Shown here: in pieces, positions 11,096 through 20,826 of the stretch
Layout of the letters: every line of letters starts with the position of its first letter
How positions within the stretch are numbered: the first letter of the stretch is position 1
Assembly (NCBI GenBank): GCA_030039035.1
Contig: JASHQQ010000362.1
Location: 1-49,688, forward strand
DNA: 49,688 bases
Direction of reading: 5' to 3'
Source: Acidobacteriaceae bacterium
GTDB taxonomy: Bacteria; Acidobacteriota; Terriglobia; Terriglobales; Acidobacteriaceae
Position numbers and translations under genes: made by a program
Notes under the pieces: generated by a model
Told to the model about the DNA's origin: nothing
The model's input: the letters and a program-made list of their open reading frames with translations, nothing else
The model's database searches: none

Positions 11096-12559
11096 CTACT
11101 TCCTCGGCGCCTTCATATCCTGCCCGTTCTGGTGCAGGATCAGCGACGTCACCTTGCCCTGTCCGTCTTCGGCAAATTCGATTTCGGCGGGAAAGAGCGG
11201 AAAGAACTTCGTCCCGGACTCGGCATAGACGGGGAATTTGGGCTGGCCCGTGGCCTGGGTCATAAGCTGTCCGTTTTCCAGGGTGACGACGATGTCGAAG
11301 TTGGGCTGGAGCTCGTAGGTGCCGACGTACCGGGCAAGGACCGCGGGATCGACATGGATCGCCGTGCGCTCGGTGGGGCGAAAGTCAGGCCAGTTGTACT
11401 CGGCGGCGATGCTGTGCATGATTTCGTTGGCGATAATCCCGCCGCGATCGCTGCTGGTCATCACCGCCGCGCCCTCGCCCGTGTTTTCATAAGCGACGAA
11501 AAGGCTCACGAATCCCGCGTCGTCGCCGCCGTGCGAAAAATACTGATTCGGGGAAGTGCCGCCGATCTCCAGGCCCAGGCCCCAGTTCCCCATCCCCGCC
11601 GTGACCATCTGCTTCGTCATTTCGGCCGACAAAACGTGATTGGCCTTGCCGACAAGCGACTGCTGGACCTCGAGGATATAACGGCAGAGGTCCGACGGAG
11701 TCGTCCACAGACCGGCGGCAGCCATTTCGGGATAGGTGTGCGCACCGCCTTCGACCGGCTGGCCGTCGCCGTGATAGGGCGTGGCGGCGAAGAGCTGAAA
11801 CGCCCTGGGCAACGGCTGCTCGTAGGTGCTGTGCGTCATGCCGATGGGCGCGAGGACGGTGTCGCGGAGCAATTCGGGAAACGGCTCGTGCGTTACGTCC
11901 AGCAGCGCCTGCTGCATGATGGTGTATCCGCCGCCGGAGTACTTCCACTGCGCACCGGGCGCGGCGTCGCTGCGAATGGCGGGAGTATTGGCGGGTTTTT
12001 CGCCATTGAGAACCTGCACCAGAGTGGGAACCGGCTCATTCGAGGCGTAGCCGGGAAAGCCGTGCACGGCGATTCCCGCAGTGTGCGTGAGCAGTTCGCG
12101 CAGCGTGACCGGCTTGCCCGCGGTAACCGGCGCGCCGGGCAGCTTCCAGCTTGTGAGGTATGTATTGATGTCGGCGTCGAGCGAAAGCTTGCCCTGTTCG
12201 ACAAGTCTGAGCGCGGCCATGGCCGCCAGCGGCTTGCTGATGGAGCCGGCCTGGAACATGGTATCGGGGCTCACTGCAAAGCCGCCGACGCGCGTGACGC
12301 CGAAGCCCCGCGCCCACCCGATCTTGCCCTCGTGAACGACGGCAATGCTCACGCCGGGAACGTTCAGCTCTTTCATGCGGTCGGCGAGATTGCGGGTGGC
12401 GCGGGTGTCGCCCTTGAGCACGATGTCGCCTTCGAGGCCGGACTCGACGCGCTGGATGCGCTGCTCAATTCCGGGCGATGCCGCAGGAGTATTTTGCGCA
12501 ATGGCGAGCTGCGCCGCAAAGAGAAGCGCAAAGGCCGGAAACCATTTCGGAGCGCACAT
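11096..12559 (-). CDS. Secreted serine hydrolase, beta-lactamase class C / PBP4*-like family
   Basis: 487-aa protein with an N-terminal signal peptide (FALLFAAQLAIAQ). The catalytic Ser-x-x-Lys is S106-I-S-K109 in FQAGSISKPLAAMAAL; the tyrosine motif is YSGGGY (class C enzymes have YxN, here Y-S-G), and the late motif is SHGGDDAG (HxG). The last roughly 120 residues form a lipocalin-like DUF3471-type tail often attached to such proteins. The family includes beta-lactamases, esterases and D-Ala-D-Ala-acting peptidases; the substrate cannot be told, and resistance activity should not be assumed. Convergent with the sedolisin gene and divergent from the M14 peptidase gene. Confidence 0.88.
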   Translation of the reverse strand: MCAPKWFPAFALLFAAQLAIAQNTPAASPGIEQRIQRVESGLEGDIVLKGDTRATRNLADRMKELNVPGVSIAVVHEGKIGWARGFGVTRVGGFAVSPDTMFQAGSISKPLAAMAALRLVEQGKLSLDADINTYLTSWKLPGAPVTAGKPVTLRELLTHTAGIAVHGFPGYASNEPVPTLVQVLNGEKPANTPAIRSDAAPGAQWKYSGGGYTIMQQALLDVTHEPFPELLRDTVLAPIGMTHSTYEQPLPRAFQLFAATPYHGDGQPVEGGAHTYPEMAAAGLWTTPSDLCRYILEVQQSLVGKANHVLSAEMTKQMVTAGMGNWGLGLEIGGTSPNQYFSHGGDDAGFVSLFVAYENTGEGAAVMTSSDRGGIIANEIMHSIAAEYNWPDFRPTERTAIHVDPAVLARYVGTYELQPNFDIVVTLENGQLMTQATGQPKFPVYAESGTKFFPLFPAEIEFAEDGQGKVTSLILHQNGQDMKAPRK

Positions 12560-12745
12560 TCGGGGAGGGTCCTCCGCGCAAACACCTTAGCACGGAAATC
12601 TTCGCCCAGCGGCAACGCGGCGAGCTGATTTGAGCGCAATTTGCCCTTTGCGCCACGGCCCCGCCGCGCTACCCTGTTGTCGCACTCCGTTCCGCCCTGA
12701 CCAGCCGCCTGCAATTCAGCGGTCCCTCAACAAAAAGGAGCTTCG

Positions 12746-15433
12746 ATGCGTTCTTCCCTGCCGATCCGTTGTTCCGTCCTGCTCGTTTGCTTTGCTGTTG
12801 CGCCGTGCATGGGCCCTGTTTCCGCAAGCGCCCAGGTTCCCACGCCCGTTTCGGTCCTCGGCCACAATGCCGGCGATGACTTCTACCTCGCCGACTACGA
12901 GGACACGATCAAATACTTCCACGCGCTGGCCGCGGCGTCGGACAAGATCAAGATGTTCACCGTGGGCAAGAGCACCGAGGGCCGCGACATCGAGATCGCG
13001 GTGATCTCGTCGGCGGCGAACCTGGCCAGGCTCGATGAAACGAAGCAGATCGCCGGAAGACTGGCGCACGCGACCGACCTGAATGACGATCAGGCCAAAG
13101 AGCTGGCGCGCACATCGAAGATCATCGTGCACATCGACGGCGGGCTGCACTCGTCCGAAGTTGCGGGAACCCAGCACACCATCGCGCTGGCCTACAAGCT
13201 TCTCTCCACGCAGGGCGATCCGGAGATCGACGCCATTCTCGACAACGTGATCCTCGTGCTGTGGCCCACGCTCAATCCGGACGGGCAGGACATGGTGGTG
13301 CACTGGTATCGCCAGAACCTGGGAACGAAATACGAAGTCAGCCCGCTGCCGTACCTTTACCAGGACTACGTGGGCCACGACAACAATCGCGACGGCTACA
13401 TGCTCAACATGAAAGAAGAGCAGGTGGTGACGAAGACGCAGCTCGAATACAGTCCGGAGATCTTCTATTGCCAGCACCAGACAGCGCCGTCTCCGGCGCG
13501 CATCTGGATTCCGCCGTTCTCCGATCCGATTTCGTCGAATATCAGCCCCTATGTGCGGAGCTGGCTGAACGTGATCGGCACGAATATGGCCGCGTATCTG
13601 GATGCGCATCACATGCCGGGCGCGATCTCCGAGTCGCGTTTCGACAACTGGTACGCCGGCTTCACCGACTGGGCACACGTCTTCCGCAACGAGATCTCGT
13701 TCTTCACCGAAACGGCGCTGTACGAGTACGCCACGCCGCACTTCTACACCGTGAACGATTTTCCGAGAAACTACCAGGATCTGCGCGCGCTGACGATGTA
13801 CACCACGCCCTGGGAGGGCGGCTGGTGGCGATTGAAGGACGCGGTCGATTATATGATCGGCGGCTCGATGTCGGTGCTCGACCTGGCCGCGAAGAATCGC
13901 GAGACGCTGCTCTACAACCGATATCAGGCGGCGCGCGACAACATCGAGCATTTCCGCAAGGAGCCGCCGTTCGCGTATGTGATCGGCGCAAAGCAGACGG
14001 ACTTGCCCGAGGCCGGCCAGCTCGCGCAATTGATGATCGAGAACGGCCTCGACGTCTACGCATCGCAGGCGGGCTTCACCGCAAACGGAGTCGACTATCC
14101 GGCCGGATCGTGGGTCATTCCCATGGATCAGCCGTTTTCCGCGCTCGCCAAGGAGCTGTTCGAGCGCCAGCGCTATCCCGATGCGCTGGAGGGTGGAACG
14201 TCAAAGGCCATCGACTTGCCTTACGACGTGACCGGCTGGACGCTGCCGCTGCAGATGGGCGTGAACGTGGATGCAGTCACCGATCCGCTCACATCCGACC
14301 AGCGCGCGAAGCTCACGAAGATCGATGCGGTCAGGCTGCCGGCGGCGAGCGTGGAAGGCGCCGGCGCGGTATTCGCTGTGAGCCACAAGGCCAACGCATC
14401 GTTCCAGCTCGTGAACGACGCGCTGAAGCAGGGCGCGACGGTTTCGCTGGCGGAAGATCCGGTGAAAACGCCGGAGGGAACAGAAACGGGCGCGTTTTTG
14501 ATCAGCGGGCTGAGCCGCTCCGCGGTTGAGAGCCTCACGGGCAAATACTTCGTCCCAGCCGTGGGCGCCAGCGCGCCGCAGCACACGCTGGCGATCAGGA
14601 AGGCGCGCGTGGGACTCTATCGCCCGTGGGATCCTGCGATCGACGAGGGCTGGACGCGCTGGATTCTGGAGAACTACGGTTTCGAGCCCAAGAGCATCTA
14701 CAACGCCGACATCCGCTCGGCCAACCTGCGCAGCCGCTACGACGCGATCATTCTTCCCGACATGTCCGGCCGGCAACTCACGGATGGCTACAAGATCGGC
14801 GTGGTTCCCGGCCAGTACGCAGGCGGGCTGGGTGAAGACGGCATCGACAACGTGCGCGAGTTTGTGCGCGAAGGCGGAACGCTGATCGCCTTCAATCGCG
14901 CGGCGAGCGCGATCATCCCGCTGCTCTCGCTGCCCGTGCAGAACGTGATTGAAGGCGCCAGGAGCGACAAGTTCTTCTGCTCGGGGGCGCTGTTGCGCGT
15001 GGAGACGGACCATCCCGATCTGCCTGTGAACTTCGGCCTCTCCGATTCGCCGGTGGTCATGTTCCAGAACGGGCCGGCCTTTGAGCCGCTGCCGGGCTTC
15101 CACGGCGCGGTGCTTGCGCATTATCCCAGGGAGACCGATCCGCTCGAAAGCGGTCTGCTGCTGCATCCCGAAGCGATTGAAGGCAAGGCCGCGGCGGTGG
15201 AGCTGGCCTACGGCCAGGGACGCATTCTGCTCTTCGGGTTCAAGCCGCAGTTCCGCGGACAATCGCACGCGACCTACAAGTATTTCTTCAACGAGCTTTA
15301 CTCGTTCGAGCATCCGCCGCTGCCCGCGGAGCCGGTGGCAGCGCCGGTTCAGAAAGCTCCAGCAGAAGCGCCGCCCGCACCCGCGCGCGCCGCGCACCAG
15401 CCGTCCGAGGCTCCGCGCGGGCCAGACAGGTAA
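12746..15433 (+). CDS. Secreted M14-family zinc carboxypeptidase-like protein
   Basis: 895-aa exported metallopeptidase. A signal peptide (VLLVCFAVAPCMGPVSASA) is followed by the M14 domain. The zinc motif HSSE spans His135 to Glu138 in GGLHSSEVAG; PTLNPDGQDM is the conserved NPDG loop, YCQHQTAP supplies the third zinc histidine, and FFTETALYEYA the likely catalytic Glu. The second half (about 400-860) carries a glutamine-amidotransferase-like fold seen in this subgroup (DAIILPDMSGRQL, REGGTLIAFNRA), and the protein ends in a Pro/Ala-rich tail. Start: AAAAAGGAG six bases upstream of the ATG. Peptide specificity is unknown. Confidence 0.9.
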   Translation: MRSSLPIRCSVLLVCFAVAPCMGPVSASAQVPTPVSVLGHNAGDDFYLADYEDTIKYFHALAAASDKIKMFTVGKSTEGRDIEIAVISSAANLARLDETKQIAGRLAHATDLNDDQAKELARTSKIIVHIDGGLHSSEVAGTQHTIALAYKLLSTQGDPEIDAILDNVILVLWPTLNPDGQDMVVHWYRQNLGTKYEVSPLPYLYQDYVGHDNNRDGYMLNMKEEQVVTKTQLEYSPEIFYCQHQTAPSPARIWIPPFSDPISSNISPYVRSWLNVIGTNMAAYLDAHHMPGAISESRFDNWYAGFTDWAHVFRNEISFFTETALYEYATPHFYTVNDFPRNYQDLRALTMYTTPWEGGWWRLKDAVDYMIGGSMSVLDLAAKNRETLLYNRYQAARDNIEHFRKEPPFAYVIGAKQTDLPEAGQLAQLMIENGLDVYASQAGFTANGVDYPAGSWVIPMDQPFSALAKELFERQRYPDALEGGTSKAIDLPYDVTGWTLPLQMGVNVDAVTDPLTSDQRAKLTKIDAVRLPAASVEGAGAVFAVSHKANASFQLVNDALKQGATVSLAEDPVKTPEGTETGAFLISGLSRSAVESLTGKYFVPAVGASAPQHTLAIRKARVGLYRPWDPAIDEGWTRWILENYGFEPKSIYNADIRSANLRSRYDAIILPDMSGRQLTDGYKIGVVPGQYAGGLGEDGIDNVREFVREGGTLIAFNRAASAIIPLLSLPVQNVIEGARSDKFFCSGALLRVETDHPDLPVNFGLSDSPVVMFQNGPAFEPLPGFHGAVLAHYPRETDPLESGLLLHPEAIEGKAAAVELAYGQGRILLFGFKPQFRGQSHATYKYFFNELYSFEHPPLPAEPVAAPVQKAPAEAPPAPARAAHQPSEAPRGPDR

Positions 15434-15445
15434 TACAACCGAATG

Positions 15446-15480
15446 AAAAAGGGGCCAGCGCCAGGCATTGCCTGACCCCT
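15446..15480 (-). terminator. Rho-independent terminator of the M14/BON convergent junction
   Basis: On the minus strand AGGGGTCAG pairs with CTGGCCCCT (one G-T mismatch) with an inner AGGCA/TGCCT extension, directly followed by TTTTT. It lies 32 bp past the BON gene stop, so it suits termination of that gene. Confidence 0.65.
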
Positions 15481-15511
15481 GATCCCGGATCCCTCATTTC
15501 GGAGCAAGGAT

Positions 15512-16321
15512 CTACTGCTTCGTCTGCTCGGCAGGCTGCCCGGTAACCTGCAGGTAGTTCTTCACGCTGAAGACGCCGGGAACACCGTTGGCGCGCAGGT
15601 AGGCGGTTTCCTTGTCTGCCTGCGAGTCCACCACGCCATAGAGCTCGACGTTGCCATTCTGCACGGAGATGCGGATGGGCTTGGCCGGATCGATGGCGTA
15701 CTTGTTCAGCGTGGGATATCCGTAGACCGCGCGGGCGACAGCAAAGCGTGTCTGGTCGTCCATGAACGACGTGGGATCGACTTCGATGTTATTGGTCACG
15801 TCCTTCACGCCGGGATAAGTGCTGACCAGCGCCAGCGCCGAGTCCCGATCGGGATAAGTGCGCGCGTGTCCGCCCAGAGTGACCTCGCCGTTCTGCACGC
15901 CGATGGTGATGGCGTTGAAGAGATTGCCGTAGCCGACGCGGTCATAGGCAAGCTTCTCGCCCAGTTTCGCCTGCAACTCCTGGTCCGGGACGTCCGGGCC
16001 GGCGACCTGGATGTCGTTGCGAACGGCTTCGACGCCTTTCACCTTGTGCGTCCGCTTGTCGGCGTCCACCTTGTATTCGTAAAGGTCGACGGTGCCCGAC
16101 AGCGTGGCAATGCCGTTCTCGACGGTGATCTTCACGTTCTTGAACTGCGGTTTGTCGAGCCTGGACTGGATTGCCCCGGCCGTGCCGGAGTTGTCCTGTG
16201 CCAGGATCATTGCGCCGGAGTTCCCGGCCGCCGCCAAGGTAACTTGCGGAAGGCTCAGGAGGGCTCCCGCGAGCATGGCCGTCATGAATGCGGCCCGTGT
16301 TGTATGCAATGTGTTCTTCAT
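15512..16321 (-). CDS. Periplasmic BON-domain protein
   Basis: 269-aa exported protein with signal peptide (MTAMLAGALLSLPQVTLAAA). It then has three BON-like repeats of about 65 residues: one with KITVENGIATLSGTVDLYEY, one with AITIGVQNGEVTLGGHARTY, and one with PIRISVQNGNVELYGVVDSQ. BON domains, as in OsmY, bind phospholipid membranes and are linked to osmotic or envelope stress. The start at ATG 16321 has a strong GAGGAGGAG site. It sits 251 bp downstream of tamB on the same strand, suggesting envelope maintenance but an independent promoter. Confidence 0.9.
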   Translation of the reverse strand: MKNTLHTTRAAFMTAMLAGALLSLPQVTLAAAGNSGAMILAQDNSGTAGAIQSRLDKPQFKNVKITVENGIATLSGTVDLYEYKVDADKRTHKVKGVEAVRNDIQVAGPDVPDQELQAKLGEKLAYDRVGYGNLFNAITIGVQNGEVTLGGHARTYPDRDSALALVSTYPGVKDVTNNIEVDPTSFMDDQTRFAVARAVYGYPTLNKYAIDPAKPIRISVQNGNVELYGVVDSQADKETAYLRANGVPGVFSVKNYLQVTGQPAEQTKQ

Positions 16322-16572
16322 TGCAGTCTCCTCCTCGTTCGATGCCAATACTGGCTGCGCATGCCGGCCGCGGTATACGCCTGTTCCGAAACCGGCGTCG
16401 CTACACCCCATACAGACACAGGCGCCGGAGAAAGGTTACGGCGCGTATCTGGCTTTTTTGATTGAAGTTAGATTGAATGCGCGGGCGAATCCTTATTAGA
16501 CGCAAATCGTGCCGGATAAGTTACAAAATCCGACTTACGCGCAAGATAAATCGATCAACTTATTCCGGATCT

Positions 16573-19500
16573 TCAGCGGTAGCGGCGGGTTGCCTTGATC
16601 ACCATGGAAAAAACGCCCGACTCGTCGCGCGCCACCATCAGCGAGACATGGCGGTTGATGGCGATCTCGGCCTGCAGCAATTGCTGCTGGGTCGTGTCGA
16701 CGTCGGTAGCGTAAGTCAGGGTCGCATCGCGGCCCACCTGCTCCTCCACGATAATGCGCGTGGTGGAGTTGCCCAGCACGCCCAGGTAGTTGGGGTCGAT
16801 CTTGACCGAGCCGGCTCCAAAGAGCTTCTGGATGCGGTTGCTTACCGTGGCGTTCAGCGCGCCGCCCAGCAGCGCGTCCGTAGTGGGGTTGGCGCCCTCC
16901 TGCTCCTGCTGCTGCGTGTAGAGCCGCTGCGTGTCCTGGGTGCGTCCCAGCGCCAGCAGCGCGACGACGTCCTGTTCCGGCAACGGCGGGTCGCTGCGAT
17001 AGCTCACCGACATCTTCGACGGCGTTCCGTGCAGGCCCAGCGTGATGTCGTAGTCCGAGACGTGCGCCGTCGCGCTCAGGTCGATCGAAGGCTCGATGCG
17101 CACCGGATTGGTGAAAGAGATGGTTCCGCGCTGCAGCTCGTATCGTGTGCCGGCCAGGGTCGCGGTTCCCTCGGTGATCTGCACCGTGCCCAGCAGCGTG
17201 GGCGCGGCCAGCGTGCCGCGCAGGCGCAGATCCACATCGCCGGCCAGCTTGGCCACCGTGGTCTGGAAGTTCAACTGCGGCGAGGAGACGATGTGCACAT
17301 CGAGCCGGATGTGATTCGAGGGCGCGTTGGGGGAGACGATGGGCTGCGCGACGGCCGCCTGCGCGGCCAGCCCCGCGATATCGAGGTCCGGGCTTACCGA
17401 AAACCTGGTGATCGTCACGTTGCCGCCCAGGAGCAGGTTGTCCCGCACTCCCTGCAGGTGAAAATCTCCGTCGGCCAGCGAACTCACGCCGTTGGGATAC
17501 CGGATGCGAATGCCTTTTCCGTTCACCCGCAGATCGGCGTAGAGTCCGTGCTGGTAAGCCAGATAGCCGGTCACGGCGAGCCTGCCGCCACCGCTCATCG
17601 CCGAAAGCGATTTCACCTCCAGCCGGTCCTGGTTGAACTCGAGCGCGCCCTCGATCTGGCTCAGGCCGTTGGGAATGTCCTCGAGCGCCAGCGAGCCGTT
17701 GTGAAACTGCACGGTCCCGCGCAACCCCGGGTCCTGCAACGGTCCGTGCGCCTCGACCTGAAAAGTCGTCGTTCCGCTGGCCGTCAGGTCCGGATCGAGC
17801 ATCTGTCCCAGCTTGAAGTTGATCGCGCCGCTGGCGGCGAGGTCCAGCCGCCGCTGACCGGTGAGCGCCAGAGTGCCCTGCGCCCTCAGATCGGTATCCT
17901 CGCCGGTGATGTGCAGAGGATCGAGGCTGAGCCGCGAGTTGGCCAGCATGACATGCAAGCCGCCATCGCCTTTCAGATGCACGCCGGCAACGGTCACCTC
18001 CAGCTCGTTCAGGCGCGCCTCCCCGCGCAGCTCGTCGCGGCGCGCCAGTGGACCGTCGAGCGTAATCGTTCCCGCCAGCGCCGACTCTCCGCTCAGGCCC
18101 CCGACATTGGCCATGTTGAGCAGCACGCCGACATTGAACCGGGAGAACTCGAGTTTCGCCTGCGTCGCGTATCCGCCGCCGAGCGCAGTCTGCCCGTGCA
18201 ATGCGAGCGCGGCCGTCTCCACGCTCGTGGTGGCCGAATAAGTCATGGCGTGGTTCGCCGTCCGCGCCGTCACCTGGAGCTGCCCCATCGCCTCACCGTT
18301 CAATTCGAGACCGCTGAAGGTTGCGTTCCCTTCGAGCCGCGGATCGTCGATGGATCCCGATCCGCCGACGGTAAAGCTCAGCTTGCCGGCCGCCTGCCAT
18401 CGGTGCTGGCGCGGCCATTCGAGTTGCGCCACGTCGATGCCCGACCCGCGCGAGTCCAGCCGGAACTGCTCCGAATCGAGGTTGAGGCTGCCTGAAGCGG
18501 AGACCGATCCGCCGGCCGCGCTCGCCGCCAGCGACGAAAGCGTCAAGGTCCGGTCGGCCAGCGTGGCTTGCGCGCGAATGCGCTGCACCGGCTGTCCATA
18601 AACCGTTCCGCCGTCGAGCTCCGCCGACCCCGATCCGCCCAGCGAACCGACGGGACCGTTGAGCGAGAGCTGGATGGACATTGGCCCGGTCAGCGGCAAC
18701 TCGCGCCCGGTGAGCGGAACCAGTTGATCGGCCGTCACATTGGCGGCGCGGAGATGCATTCGCAACTTCGATTCGCCGTCGAAGACCGGCGCGGCCCCGC
18801 GACGCCCCGGCGCGATCCTTTCGCTGGTCGCGGCGAGGCTGCCGTCGAGTTCAATCTCGGCCCTCCCCTGCTGCAATGCTCCATGGTCGATGACAATTTG
18901 CGCGGCCGAGTAACTGCCGGTGGCCTGCACGGTGTCCCAGTGCACCCATTGCGCCCCGGCGGCCTTGCCGTTCAGCGAGGGAAGGATCTGGAAGGAGAGA
19001 TTGGTGGCTTGCGCGCTGCCGGCCAGATGCGGATCGACGAGAGAGCCGGTCCAGGTTCCGCGAAAAGCCGCCGCCCCGCCAAGCTCCGCCGGCAGCGCGG
19101 CAACGCCTTCCCTGCCGTCACGCCGCAGTCCCAGGTCACGCAGCAGGGGATCGAAGTCGCGCAGGTTGCGCGAGTCGAAGTTCAGCGCGATTGCGGATGT
19201 GCTCGTCACCGGGTACGCGCCCAGGTTTCCGTGCGCCTCCACATCGCTGCCGGCCGTGCGCAGTTCCAGCTTGCGCAGATCGACGGCGCCTTCGCGCTGC
19301 GTATAGGTAGCGTCGATCGCGCCGCTGGCCGGCACTTCGCCGGCCGGAACGCTCGCGGGCGCCGACAGGCTGAGCGACGATTCGATCGCCAGCGTCGCGT
19401 TGTCGCCCTTGCTCCACGTCGCCCTGGCAGGTCCGTTGAGAAGGGTCGCGAATCCGAGGCGCTGCAGCGGGGGCTGCCCCACAATGTCGAGCACGGTGTC

Positions 19501-20826
19501 GAGCGAAACGTCCCTCAGCTCCGCGGTCACCTTGCCATTTACCGGAACCTCGACCGGCGCCGGCCGCGCGCGCATCGCCGGAACCGAGCCGGGCGCGGCC
19601 CGCACCGCGCTCTGGCCAGCGCGCTGCAATCCGGCGGCTCCGGGAATGGGCGGCAGCCAATGGTCGAGCGCAACCGTTCCCTCGAGGCGTCCACCCTGCC
19701 TGAGCCGGGCCACGACCTGCGTGAGCAGCAACTGTTCGGGGTCGGCGTGAACATGCACGTCGAGGCCGAGCCCGGTCGCATTCACGCTGGGATCCACGTA
19801 GGCGCCGCCGTCCACGTGCACGCTGCCGTCGATGCGAAACTGCCCGTCCTGTCCCGCGCCGGCAAGATCCAGCTTTGCGATGCCCTCGGGAGAAAACGGA
19901 AAGCCGGTCGCCGGATCGAGCAGCCGCATGTCCAGCTCGCCCGCGATACGGCCTTGCCAGCGCGGACGGGAAAAGTCCTCGAGCGCGCCGGAGAGTTCCA
20001 GCGTGTGTTCCTGCTCGCGCTGTTTGCCATCGCGCGCGAGAGAGCTCAGGCGCAGCGACCGGAGGTAGACCGCGTTCCGCGTCAGGTCAAGCGTGGCCTG
20101 CAGGTATCCCTGGGCAGTCTGCGCTTTTGCCGGCGAGGCGCCGCGCGCAACGCTCAAGTCCCGCGCTCCGGCTTCAATGCGATAACTCTCCGCGCTCCCT
20201 TTGGCCGCCGGCAGGTAGCTCATCGAAACGGAAACGTCGCGCGCGCCGAAATCGAGCAGCGTGAAACGGTTCTGAAAATCGAAGGCCGCGGCGCGATTCT
20301 CAAAGTCCAGCACGCCCTGCTCTACGGCGATGCGGCCGGCCCGGAGATCGAAGATGGTGTCGATGGCCGGGGTCCGTGACTTGAGCGGCTTGCTCGGCCT
20401 GGGCTGGTTGGTGGTGCCGTCGGGATAGACGATGACGTGGAGTTGGGGGCGCACCGCTTCAAGGCTGCGCAGCAGAACCCGCGGGCTCCAAAGATCGAAC
20501 AGGCTCAGTCCGACGCGCAGCCGTTCGATTTCGAGAAACGGCGCTTCGCCGGGCCCCTCGTTTCCGTGGACCGCAAGCCCGTCCGCCTCAGCCTCCAGCG
20601 CGAACGGGTTCCAATGGAACGAGCGCATTTCAGCGCGGCCGCCAATTCGCTGCCCGATCGCCGCCACCAGCCGCCGGCGCGCCCAGTTCTCGAACCCGGA
20701 GGATCTTGTCCAGAAGAAAAGGAGCACGACCGCGGCGATGAGCAGCGCCGCACCGGAAACGAGGCCGCGAAGCAGGAGACGCAGCCGCCGGCGCCGCGCG
20801 GAACGCGTGCTCTTTTCGGCGCTCAT
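16573..20826 (-). CDS. tamB: Translocation and assembly module protein TamB (AsmA-like, DUF490)
   Basis: 1417-aa envelope-spanning protein. A basic N-terminus (STRSARRRRLRLLLRG) and one hydrophobic anchor (about residues 20-42) are followed by a very long beta-rich, repetitive periplasmic region with many LxVxGxL strands. The C-terminal DUF490 domain ends RDATLTYATDVDTTQQQLLQ and ESGVFSMVIKATRRYR. By family it works with an Omp85 partner (TamA or BamA) in outer-membrane protein insertion and, as more recently proposed, in moving phospholipid to the outer membrane. The ATG at 20826 overlaps the stop of the SurA-like gene (ATGA), which indicates translational coupling. Together with the upstream omp85 gene this forms one outer-membrane assembly block. 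Confidence 0.93.
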   Translation of the reverse strand: MSAEKSTRSARRRRLRLLLRGLVSGAALLIAAVVLLFFWTRSSGFENWARRRLVAAIGQRIGGRAEMRSFHWNPFALEAEADGLAVHGNEGPGEAPFLEIERLRVGLSLFDLWSPRVLLRSLEAVRPQLHVIVYPDGTTNQPRPSKPLKSRTPAIDTIFDLRAGRIAVEQGVLDFENRAAAFDFQNRFTLLDFGARDVSVSMSYLPAAKGSAESYRIEAGARDLSVARGASPAKAQTAQGYLQATLDLTRNAVYLRSLRLSSLARDGKQREQEHTLELSGALEDFSRPRWQGRIAGELDMRLLDPATGFPFSPEGIAKLDLAGAGQDGQFRIDGSVHVDGGAYVDPSVNATGLGLDVHVHADPEQLLLTQVVARLRQGGRLEGTVALDHWLPPIPGAAGLQRAGQSAVRAAPGSVPAMRARPAPVEVPVNGKVTAELRDVSLDTVLDIVGQPPLQRLGFATLLNGPARATWSKGDNATLAIESSLSLSAPASVPAGEVPASGAIDATYTQREGAVDLRKLELRTAGSDVEAHGNLGAYPVTSTSAIALNFDSRNLRDFDPLLRDLGLRRDGREGVAALPAELGGAAAFRGTWTGSLVDPHLAGSAQATNLSFQILPSLNGKAAGAQWVHWDTVQATGSYSAAQIVIDHGALQQGRAEIELDGSLAATSERIAPGRRGAAPVFDGESKLRMHLRAANVTADQLVPLTGRELPLTGPMSIQLSLNGPVGSLGGSGSAELDGGTVYGQPVQRIRAQATLADRTLTLSSLAASAAGGSVSASGSLNLDSEQFRLDSRGSGIDVAQLEWPRQHRWQAAGKLSFTVGGSGSIDDPRLEGNATFSGLELNGEAMGQLQVTARTANHAMTYSATTSVETAALALHGQTALGGGYATQAKLEFSRFNVGVLLNMANVGGLSGESALAGTITLDGPLARRDELRGEARLNELEVTVAGVHLKGDGGLHVMLANSRLSLDPLHITGEDTDLRAQGTLALTGQRRLDLAASGAINFKLGQMLDPDLTASGTTTFQVEAHGPLQDPGLRGTVQFHNGSLALEDIPNGLSQIEGALEFNQDRLEVKSLSAMSGGGRLAVTGYLAYQHGLYADLRVNGKGIRIRYPNGVSSLADGDFHLQGVRDNLLLGGNVTITRFSVSPDLDIAGLAAQAAVAQPIVSPNAPSNHIRLDVHIVSSPQLNFQTTVAKLAGDVDLRLRGTLAAPTLLGTVQITEGTATLAGTRYELQRGTISFTNPVRIEPSIDLSATAHVSDYDITLGLHGTPSKMSVSYRSDPPLPEQDVVALLALGRTQDTQRLYTQQQEQEGANPTTDALLGGALNATVSNRIQKLFGAGSVKIDPNYLGVLGNSTTRIIVEEQVGRDATLTYATDVDTTQQQLLQAEIAINRHVSLMVARDESGVFSMVIKATRRYR

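Noticed and set aside
16511..16569. Inverted pair CCGGATAAGTT / AACTTATTCCGG just past tamB
   Set aside because: The arms are imperfect (one extra base), the loop is about 36 nt, and there is no U-tract, so it is not a convincing terminator; function unclear.
16477..18495. Long plus-strand frame opposite tamB
   Set aside because: Shadow of tamB; the Arg/Gln/Val-rich reading has no signals of a real gene.
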